A stretch of 64,000 nt of DNA from Bacteroidota bacterium. Its GTDB lineage: Bacteria; Bacteroidota; Bacteroidia; 2-12-FULL-35-15. The DNA lies in NCBI GenBank assembly GCA_017303895.1, contig JAFLBF010000009.1:1-64000 (forward strand), given 5' to 3'. Numbering within the stretch: the stretch's first letter is position 1; each line of letters starts with the position of its first letter. Positions 54,505 to 61,506 of the stretch are shown here, one piece after another. Under the pieces are notes generated by a model. It saw nothing but the letters and a program-made list of their open reading frames with translations. It ran no database searches and was not told where the DNA came from. The translations under genes were made by a program, and so were the position numbers.

Positions 54505-55047
54505 TTGAAAAAAATAATTGCCATATTTCTTCTTTTCATTTTCCTATTCAATTCAATAGGATACTATGCTGTTTTTAAATTTTCGGAATACCAAATAAAA
54601 AAAACAGCCAAAAGAGCTGTATTTGCTAACCTAGATGATTCACAATATGAAATTATTACTATCAATAAAAACGATTTAGATAAAATTGAATTTAAAGACG
54701 ATGGCAAGGAAATAATCTATAAAGATCAATTATACGACATCGGAAAAAAAACTGAAACAGAAACAGAAATTGTGTTGTATTGTATAAATGATAAAGATGA
54801 AGAAGCACTCATAAGTAGTTTAAAAACACACATAGACAATCACATAGCATTTTTTAAAACTAAAAAAAGCAGTTCTGGCCAGAAAAAAAACAGCGACAGC
54901 TCTTCTCTAAAAATTTATTTGAAAAACAAACAAGATTCAAACGTTTTCCATGAAAATACAGAGCAGAGTTATTCTAAACAAAAGAATATAATTTATATAT
55001 CTGCACTCAAAGAAATCAGCACACCACCTCCTGAATCAGGCTGCTAA
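54505..55047 (+). CDS. Membrane-anchored protein with C-terminal PPP tail (copy 2)
   Basis: 180 residues from a TTG one base after the preceding stop, giving (M)KKIIAIFLLFIFLFNSIGYY; an earlier TTG at 54469 would overlap that gene and put polar residues before the helix. After the membrane helix come FKFSEYQIKKTAKRAVFANL, EIIYKDQLYDIGKKTETETE, VLYCINDKDEEAL and a Ser/Lys-rich linker, ending TPPPESGC. It is the paralogue of the protein at 47821 and is slightly longer. The terminal Cys behind PPP is notable. Function unknown. Confidence 0.72.
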   Translation: MKKIIAIFLLFIFLFNSIGYYAVFKFSEYQIKKTAKRAVFANLDDSQYEIITINKNDLDKIEFKDDGKEIIYKDQLYDIGKKTETETEIVLYCINDKDEEALISSLKTHIDNHIAFFKTKKSSSGQKKNSDSSSLKIYLKNKQDSNVFHENTEQSYSKQKNIIYISALKEISTPPPESGC

Positions 55048-55066
55048 CCCATTTTTTTTAACTAGG

Positions 55067-55085
55067 TTACATTTACAGAATGTAA
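55067..55085 (+). promoter_or_regulatory. Short dyad between the module and the protease gene
   Basis: TTACATT and AATGTAA flank TACAG. No T-run follows, so it is a weak terminator or an operator; it lies 32 bases before the TTTG box of the protease promoter. Confidence 0.35.
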
Positions 55086-55116
55086 TAAAAACACTATCCA
55101 AGTAATAAATATTGGG

Positions 55117-55147
55117 TTTGTAGCTATTCCCTCATTTGTTATGCTTG
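55117..55147 (+). promoter_or_regulatory. Promoter of the serine protease gene
   Basis: TTTG (55117-55120), 19 bases, TATGCTTG (55140-55147), one base off TAnnTTTG. Transcription would start near 55153, directly before the hairpin at 55155. Confidence 0.5.
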
Positions 55148-55154
55148 GCATAGA

Positions 55155-55198
55155 GGCACCCTGCGTTCAGTCGGGGGGCTGGACGCAGTTTGTGTGCC
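55155..55198 (+). ncRNA. GC-rich structured leader RNA candidate
   Basis: GGCAC (55155-55159) can pair with GTGCC (55194-55198), and CTGCGTTC (55161-55168) with GGACGCAG (55181-55188, one G-U), around a 12-base loop with six Gs. It is far more GC-rich than its surroundings and would begin almost at the predicted transcript start, about 90 bases before the ATG at 55246. It matches no riboswitch class I know. It could stabilise the message, bind a protein, or be an independent small RNA. Confidence 0.45.
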
Positions 55199-55245
55199 GC
55201 TAAACGCTCTCTAAACTAACAAATTTAAACTTAAAACCAAAAAAA

Positions 55246-56916
55246 ATGAAAACAAACGCTACTTTCAGACTAATAACAGGTTTGCTTTTTAGTGCAAGTG
55301 TTATGTTTGCCCAAGAAAGGAATTCAATTATACCCTACTCTGCTACCCATGAATTAAAATCATCTATTACAACCATTGTAATGCCTAATCATGACTTTAC
55401 TCAAGATATTAAAGAAGCAGAAGAATTCGAAAAAAACGGGAATTATCCGCGGTTTGCGCGCCATTTTGATATTAATAGAACATTGCTAAATTCAGGAACA
55501 TGGACTGAAGTTGGCAAAGGAGATAGAATTTGGCAACTCAAATTAAAATCTAACGGTGCATTGTCAACTGGACTATTCTTCGAAGATTTTTGGCTACCCG
55601 AAGGATCGTCACTAACAGTATATTCACCCGATTTAAAACAAATATATAGTTATGATTATTCAAATAATCAGGGAAACAAATTATTTTCGACTGAATTCAT
55701 ACAAGGTGAGGAGCAAATTATTGAATATTTTGAACCTGCAGAAGTAAGAGATCAAGGCTCATTAAGAATCACCTCTCTCTCACACCAATATCGATCTGTA
55801 CTTGCAGACCCTTGCGAAGTAAATATCATTTGTACTCCAGAAGGGACCAATTGGCAAGATGAGAAAAAAGGAGTATGCAGGATCTACGTTGTTGAAGGTT
55901 CACAGGCTGGTTATTGCTCTGGAACATTAATAAATAATACATCTTTAGATTGTAAACGCTATATCTTAACAGCTTTTCATTGTGGTGTAAGTGCAACAAC
56001 AACAAATTTTAATAGTTGGGTTTTCCGTTTCAATTTTGAAGCAACTCAATGCACAGGACAAGCAGATACATTTGGAGCAAATAATGCATTTACAGGTTGT
56101 TCAAAAAAAGCTGATAGCGGTGACAATGGTGGAGATACCGGATCAGACTTTTTACTTTTAGAAATGACTTCAACTGCAACACCAACTTGGTGGAGCGGAG
56201 TATATTGGAATGGCTGGATAAATACTAACACTGCCCCTACTGGCGGTGGAGTTGGAATTCATCACCCTGCAGGTTCAAACAAAAAAATATCTACTTTTTC
56301 GGCAACTCCTACCTCACAATCATGGGGAGGTTCAACTCCTAATACCCATTGGAGATTTTCGTGGATAGGAACAACAAATGGTTGGGGAGTAACGGAAGGA
56401 GGTTCTTCCGGATCGCCAATTTTCAATAGTTCGGGACTCGTTTTTGGTACATTAACAGGAGGATCCTCATATTGTAATAGTGTTCAAGCAGGTGGGCAAA
56501 CTCAACCCGATTTATATGGAAAACTGTCTTATCACTGGACATCAAATGGTACAACATCTAACAGACAACTAAAACCATGGCTGGACCCGGGTAATACAGG
56601 TGCAACTTCTCTAAACGGCTCATACTCACCATGCACAGCAACGTCTGTTTCGTTAATTGAAAATTCAAACATTATGTCTGTTTATCCTAACCCTAGTAAC
56701 GGGCAAGTAAACATTCAAATTAATTTAAAACAAACCGAAAACTACAATATAAACATCTTCAATTCTGTTGGGGAATTAGTTGTTTCTAAAAGAATTGAAA
56801 ATTCTAATGGAGGAAATTTTGAATTTCAACTATCAGGCCAATCTGCAGGAATCTACCTAATAGAAGTAGTAACTTTAAACTTCAGAGAAACTAAAAAAGT
56901 AATGATCACTAAATAA
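55246..56916 (+). CDS. Secreted trypsin-like serine protease, lysyl-endopeptidase-like, T9SS type A
   Basis: 556 residues with a signal peptide (ending VMFAQ). A propeptide-like region (about 25-185) is followed by an S1-family catalytic domain (about 186-460) with a triad of His245 (ILTAFHCG), Asp301 (TGSDFLLLE) and Ser388 (GGSSGSPIF). GYCSGTLINN, cysteine pairs and the GSSGSP serine motif resemble Achromobacter protease I (lysyl endopeptidase). The end is a type A sorting tail (MSVYPNPSNGQVNIQINL; SAGIYLIEVVTL). It is probably exported by T9SS as a zymogen. Promoter, structured leader and a 32-base palindromic terminator surround it. Confidence 0.93.
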   Translation: MKTNATFRLITGLLFSASVMFAQERNSIIPYSATHELKSSITTIVMPNHDFTQDIKEAEEFEKNGNYPRFARHFDINRTLLNSGTWTEVGKGDRIWQLKLKSNGALSTGLFFEDFWLPEGSSLTVYSPDLKQIYSYDYSNNQGNKLFSTEFIQGEEQIIEYFEPAEVRDQGSLRITSLSHQYRSVLADPCEVNIICTPEGTNWQDEKKGVCRIYVVEGSQAGYCSGTLINNTSLDCKRYILTAFHCGVSATTTNFNSWVFRFNFEATQCTGQADTFGANNAFTGCSKKADSGDNGGDTGSDFLLLEMTSTATPTWWSGVYWNGWINTNTAPTGGGVGIHHPAGSNKKISTFSATPTSQSWGGSTPNTHWRFSWIGTTNGWGVTEGGSSGSPIFNSSGLVFGTLTGGSSYCNSVQAGGQTQPDLYGKLSYHWTSNGTTSNRQLKPWLDPGNTGATSLNGSYSPCTATSVSLIENSNIMSVYPNPSNGQVNIQINLKQTENYNINIFNSVGELVVSKRIENSNGGNFEFQLSGQSAGIYLIEVVTLNFRETKKVMITK

Positions 56917-56934
56917 AATTAGTTAATTTAAACT

Positions 56935-56966
56935 CAAAAGCCTTTGCAAATTTGCAAAGGCTTTTG
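56935..56966 (+). terminator. Terminator of the serine protease gene
   Basis: A perfect 32-base palindrome: CAAAAGCCTTTGCAAA followed immediately by its reverse complement, then a T-run, 18 bases after the stop. Confidence 0.85.
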
Positions 56967-57027
56967 TTTTTTAAAATAAAAAGGATATGTTTGTCCTGAT
57001 AAACACTACTCTACTACTGATTCTTTT

Positions 57028-57486
57028 ATGACTTTAAACGCAACAACTTTACTAAAGAAAGTAAAGTTGGATAAAATAAAGATCGAACTCTATGAAAATG
57101 AGATCGTTCATGTAACCTACTTAAAAGGGTCCAACATTGATGTGCTTGATAAAATGGCGGAGTTAGAAGCCAATTTAGCGATCACAAACAATCAGAAGCA
57201 TCCCTTTTTGATCTCATTTGAACCTTTTGTTAATATTAGTAAGGAAGCAAAAGAATACAGCATTACTATTGAATTAGAACAGCCATTCCTGGCGGTTGCT
57301 GTTGTGGTAGACAATCTGGCCTATCAGATCATGGCCGACTTTTACTTCAAATTTTATAAGCCAAAAGTATTGTACAAAGTCTTTAAATCACAAGCCAAGG
57401 CTATTGAATGGCTATTAGATGTTAAAAATAACCCCAATTCTGACCATAGAAATAAACCGCTAAAATTCCCATTCTTTAACTTCTAA
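57028..57486 (+). CDS. STAS/SpoIIAA-like protein
   Basis: 152 residues, no signal peptide. It opens with KVKLDKIKIELYENEIVHVT, and the second half has FLAVAVVVDNLAYQIMADFY, FKFYKPKVLYKVFKSQAKAI and EWLLDVKN. This matches, from memory, a Bacteroidota family of about 125-150 residue STAS-like proteins (DUF7793 type). Such proteins are cytosolic and of unknown role, possibly regulatory. It precedes recQ by 32 bases on the same strand and may be cotranscribed with it. Confidence 0.7.
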   Translation: MTLNATTLLKKVKLDKIKIELYENEIVHVTYLKGSNIDVLDKMAELEANLAITNNQKHPFLISFEPFVNISKEAKEYSITIELEQPFLAVAVVVDNLAYQIMADFYFKFYKPKVLYKVFKSQAKAIEWLLDVKNNPNSDHRNKPLKFPFFNF

Positions 57487-57518
57487 GACATAGTATTTCG
57501 TAAATTCGTGTATTAAAG

Positions 57519-59426
57519 ATGAGTTTGATCCACGAGATACTTGAAAAATACTGGGGCTATCGCTCCTTTCGTCCTTTGCAGGAAGATATTATACATTCCA
57601 TATTAAATGGAAATGATACGCTTGCTTTATTACCAACAGGAGGTGGAAAATCCATTTGCTTTCAGGTTCCTGCCATGTCAAAAGATGGAATATGCATCGT
57701 TGTATCTCCTTTGATCGCATTGATGAAAGATCAAGTAGAAAATCTTACCAGCAGAGGAATAAAAGCAATTGCGATAACAAGCGCCATGCACAAAAGAGAG
57801 ATCGACATTGCACTCGATAATTGTGTACACGGTAATATTAAATTCTTGTATTTGTCTCCCGAACGATTAGAATCTGAAATTGTAAAAGTCAGATTACAAA
57901 AAATGAAAGTGAGTTTCATTGCAATAGACGAATCACATTGTATTTCTCAATGGGGATACGACTTCAGGCCTAGCTACTTAAAGATCTTGCAGCTTCGTGA
58001 ACTATTACCCAACATACCAATACTTGCTCTAACAGCCACTGCTACACCTGAAGTGGTAAAAGATATTCAGCAAAAACTAGGATTCAAGAAAGAGAATGTT
58101 CTGCAAAAAAGTTTTGAAAGAAAAAATCTTTCATACGTTGTTTTACCAGAAGAAGATAAATTAGCAAGACTTGTAAAAATTGCTAATAATGTAAAAGGCA
58201 GTGGAATTGTATATGTCAGAAATAGAAAAAAAACACAGGAAATTGCCTCCTATTTGAAAAGCAATAAAATATCAGCTGATTTTTATCATGCTGGCTTAGA
58301 TATTAAAACAAGAGATGCCAAACAAAGTAATTGGATACAGAATAAAACAAGAATCATTGTATGCACCAATGCATTTGGAATGGGTATAGACAAACCGGAT
58401 GTTCGGTTTGTTGTACATATTGACCTGCCCGACTCTTTAGAAGCCTATTTTCAGGAAGCAGGAAGAGCAGGAAGAGATGAACAAAAAGCCTTTGCAATAT
58501 TACTATACAACACCGGTGATAAATTAGAACTCACAAGAAATATCGAAACAGGTTTTCCAAGCTTAGAAGAGATCAAAACAACTTATCAGGCATTGGCAAA
58601 CTATTATCAATTAGCAATTGGATCAGGCTTGGGTATCACAAAAGATTTTGATATTGCACACTTTTGCGACACCTACCAACTTCAAGCAATCAAAACATTC
58701 AACTGCTTAAAATTTATTGAAAGAGAAGGCTATATTTCATTGACGGATGCTATTCATCAGCCATCCCGGATAAAACTAGAACTGAATAAGGAAGATCTTT
58801 ATAAATTTCAAATATCTAATTCCAAATTTGATGGATTCATTAAGTTATTGCTCCGTTCCTATTCTAACCTCTTTGATAATTTTGTTAAGATCAATGAATT
58901 TGAACTTGCTAAAAAGGCAAATATGAAAAGAGGAGATGTCGTCAAAGGTCTAAACTACCTGCAGCAACTTAAAGTTTTGACTTATATAGAGCAAACAGAA
59001 CTACCGCAACTGACCTTTACACTTCCACGTGCTGATGCAAAAAATCTGACACTTTCAAAAGAAAACTTTGAACTATTAAAGAAAAGAGCCATTGCCAGAA
59101 TGGAGGCTGTGCTTGATTATGCTGAAAGCACACATAAATGTAGGAGCCAGATCCTACTCGCCTATTTTGGAGAAACGAATGCTTATCGTTGTAATCAATG
59201 TGATGTATGCCTAGAAGAAAATAAAAAGACACTTCACACCGATGAATTTGAAATGATCGCAGAACAAGTCAAACAACTCTTAGCTGTTCACTCACATGAT
59301 CTGAAAGATCTTGTTTCAAAAATAACAACAGGAAACGAAGAGAAGATATTGAAAAGTATCCAATGGCTCATCGATAATCAAGAGATCGTTTATGATCAGG
59401 AGCAACAGCTCAAATTACCGGATTAA
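57519..59426 (+). CDS. recQ: ATP-dependent DNA helicase RecQ
   Basis: 635 residues. A 3'-5' superfamily-2 helicase for recombination and fork repair. N-terminal FRPLQEDIIHSILNG, Walker A LLPTGGGKSICFQ (Lys44), DEAH-type motif IDESHCISQWGYDFRP (137-140), TATATPEV, the motif VI region FQEAGRAGRDEQ, and a zinc-binding set (HKCRSQILLAYFGE; CNQCDVC) near 540-570. The canonical HRDC end seems absent or much diverged; the last 65 residues form a small helical domain. It ends three bases from the convergent histidine kinase gene. Confidence 0.95.
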   Translation: MSLIHEILEKYWGYRSFRPLQEDIIHSILNGNDTLALLPTGGGKSICFQVPAMSKDGICIVVSPLIALMKDQVENLTSRGIKAIAITSAMHKREIDIALDNCVHGNIKFLYLSPERLESEIVKVRLQKMKVSFIAIDESHCISQWGYDFRPSYLKILQLRELLPNIPILALTATATPEVVKDIQQKLGFKKENVLQKSFERKNLSYVVLPEEDKLARLVKIANNVKGSGIVYVRNRKKTQEIASYLKSNKISADFYHAGLDIKTRDAKQSNWIQNKTRIIVCTNAFGMGIDKPDVRFVVHIDLPDSLEAYFQEAGRAGRDEQKAFAILLYNTGDKLELTRNIETGFPSLEEIKTTYQALANYYQLAIGSGLGITKDFDIAHFCDTYQLQAIKTFNCLKFIEREGYISLTDAIHQPSRIKLELNKEDLYKFQISNSKFDGFIKLLLRSYSNLFDNFVKINEFELAKKANMKRGDVVKGLNYLQQLKVLTYIEQTELPQLTFTLPRADAKNLTLSKENFELLKKRAIARMEAVLDYAESTHKCRSQILLAYFGETNAYRCNQCDVCLEENKKTLHTDEFEMIAEQVKQLLAVHSHDLKDLVSKITTGNEEKILKSIQWLIDNQEIVYDQEQQLKLPD

Positions 59427-59429
59427 ATT

Positions 59430-61403
59430 CTATGCGGGAATGCATTTTTTGATCGTAGCAATAAGCGACTCTATCATGATCGGTTTCGACAAATAGTGAT
59501 CACAGCCTGCTTCTAAACATCTTTCCTTATCACCTTTCATCGCATGAGCCGTCAATGCAATAATCGGAATTCTCTTACCTGTTAGAAATTCTTTTTCTCT
59601 AATCATTTTCGTAGCCGACAGGCCATCTAAAACAGGCATTTGTATATCCATAATGATCAGACGTATAGAAAGATCTGATTCAAACAGATCAACAGCTTCC
59701 TTCCCATTATTAGCAGTTATAACACGATAACCAGCTTTTTCAAGGATCAACTTCGTCAATCGCTGATTGATCAAATTATCCTCAACAAGCATTACTGAAT
59801 CTCTATCCTGCGAAACATGACGATCAATTTTATCAGACTTATCTCTTACAACAAGATTGGGTTTATATGGAATAGTAAAGTGAAAACTGGAGCCTTCTCC
59901 TAATTTAGAATCAACCCACATTTTTCCTCCCATCAACTCTACGATTTTTTGGGATATGGTCAAACCTAATCCGCTACCTCCATATTGTCTTGTTGATGAA
60001 GCATCGGCCTGACCGAACATATCAAATATTTTTTCGAAATCCTTTTCATCAAGTCCAATACCGGAATCTTCAACAAAAAAATGAATGAATGCTTCTTCCA
60101 ATTTTACATGCATTGTCACATGTCCCTCTGAAGTAAATTTAATGGCATTACTCAACAAATTATTCAATACTTGACGCAATCTTAAACCATCAACCAATAT
60201 TTCATCATTGATCTTTTCATCAATTTCTAAGTGCAGAGTCAAATTACTTTTTACCCCGATCAACAAGCCTTTTGCCATTACCTGAGCATCAATAAGCAAT
60301 TCTTTTATAGACACAGGTGATATTTCTAACACCAATTGTCCTGCTTCAATCTTAGAAAGATCCAATACATCATTGATCAAATTAAGCAACAAATGTCCGC
60401 TCTCCTTAACAGTTTCAAGATACGATCGATGCTCGGCCTGAAGCTTGTCTTTTAATATCAGATCAACATATCCAATGATCGCATTCATTGGCGTTCTGAT
60501 CTCGTGACTCATATTCGCTAAAAATTCCGACTTCGCTTTATCCGACTCTTCTGCCTTTACCCTCGCCTTCTCCATCTCCTCTTCCACTCTTTTCCGTTCA
60601 AAGAAGGTTGGAATATCATATACGATCTCCTCATTCCGACCGGACATAGCATCTTCATATTTTTTTATGTGAGCTTCGATCTTATGTGGTGGTGACATGA
60701 TAAAACGACACATATCATCGCCTTTAGCTTTACAAGTAACTTCAACAGCAGTAAGTGGCATCCCGAAACTTTGTTCGCACCATCCGGAAGAATAACCGGC
60801 ATTCATAATACAAACAGGTGTATCCGACTTTTTACCGGAACGCATCCATGAATCTGCTTCAAATGAAAAGGGATGGTCATAGATCATATAAAAACCATCA
60901 TCAGGACTAGGATTACTCTCAGGAAGTATATCAACATAAGCCCAGCCTGAATAGGCAAAATGAACAGGGCCGGCAGAGAGTTTAGAAATAGGATCAGTCA
61001 AATTCATCTTCGTATGAAAATTAACCGCATCATTGATTCCTATCACATGTGCAATGTCAAATAAAAAATTTTTACCGATTGACATCGCTTCTTTTTCTCC
61101 CCGGTCTGCATACAAAAGTTGTATCGTATTCAAAAAATCGGTAGACAAAGCAGATGCCCTCACTAAAACATAGCGCTGATCATTGATCTCAATGGTTCCT
61201 TTATTCGGTTCCATCTTTAGGTTTTTAAAATACTCCCCCACAATCTCTTGCGCTTTGTCGAATAATGGCTTCACATTGTCAGGAACACTGACAGTATTAA
61301 GATTTCGAATGGATGTAAAATCCCTACGAAGCATTGCATTTTCATGCCTTAGCTCTCCTATGATCTTTTTTAGCGATTGTATTTCCTGACTTTCTTCCTT
61401 CAT
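59430..61403 (-). CDS. Hybrid histidine kinase with XylR_N/V4R sensor domain
   Basis: 657 residues, no membrane helix, so cytosolic. A short N-terminal coiled coil (about 5-30) leads to a XylR_N-like ligand region and a V4R domain (about 75-240) with CIMNAGYSSGWCEQSFGM and EVTCKAKGDDMCRFIMSPP (Cys198, 209, 224, 232). Then a coiled coil, HisKA with NMSHEIRTPMNAIIGY (His300), HATPase (NNLLSNAIKF; VEDSGIGLDE; GGSGLGL) and a receiver domain with the acceptor in LIIMDIQMPV (Asp586) and YLSKP (Lys640). V4R domains bind small hydrophobic ligands or metals. It likely passes phosphate to an unseen HPt protein. Monocistronic. Confidence 0.92.
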   Translation of the reverse strand: MKEESQEIQSLKKIIGELRHENAMLRRDFTSIRNLNTVSVPDNVKPLFDKAQEIVGEYFKNLKMEPNKGTIEINDQRYVLVRASALSTDFLNTIQLLYADRGEKEAMSIGKNFLFDIAHVIGINDAVNFHTKMNLTDPISKLSAGPVHFAYSGWAYVDILPESNPSPDDGFYMIYDHPFSFEADSWMRSGKKSDTPVCIMNAGYSSGWCEQSFGMPLTAVEVTCKAKGDDMCRFIMSPPHKIEAHIKKYEDAMSGRNEEIVYDIPTFFERKRVEEEMEKARVKAEESDKAKSEFLANMSHEIRTPMNAIIGYVDLILKDKLQAEHRSYLETVKESGHLLLNLINDVLDLSKIEAGQLVLEISPVSIKELLIDAQVMAKGLLIGVKSNLTLHLEIDEKINDEILVDGLRLRQVLNNLLSNAIKFTSEGHVTMHVKLEEAFIHFFVEDSGIGLDEKDFEKIFDMFGQADASSTRQYGGSGLGLTISQKIVELMGGKMWVDSKLGEGSSFHFTIPYKPNLVVRDKSDKIDRHVSQDRDSVMLVEDNLINQRLTKLILEKAGYRVITANNGKEAVDLFESDLSIRLIIMDIQMPVLDGLSATKMIREKEFLTGKRIPIIALTAHAMKGDKERCLEAGCDHYLSKPIMIESLIATIKKCIPA

Positions 61404-61480
61404 TCAATGCAATTTAGAAAGATTAATACAAACTAAAATATTGACATTTAACTATTTTTACTTTATATTATCGTAAAACA

Positions 61481-61505
61481 AAAAAGCGGCTTTATGCCGC
61501 TTTTT
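61481..61505 (-). terminator. Terminator of the M1 aminopeptidase gene
   Basis: A perfect 10-bp stem (AAAAAGCGGC / GCCGCTTTTT) with a 5-base loop, two bases past the stop, then a T-rich run on the minus strand. Confidence 0.85.
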
Positions 61506-61506
61506 G

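Noticed and set aside
57028-61403. A possible defence island (RecQ helicase beside an odd small protein and a sensor kinase)
   Set aside because: RecQ has ordinary repair-type architecture, and no nuclease, reverse transcriptase, TIR, Sir2 or other defence domain is near; strands and terminators separate the genes.
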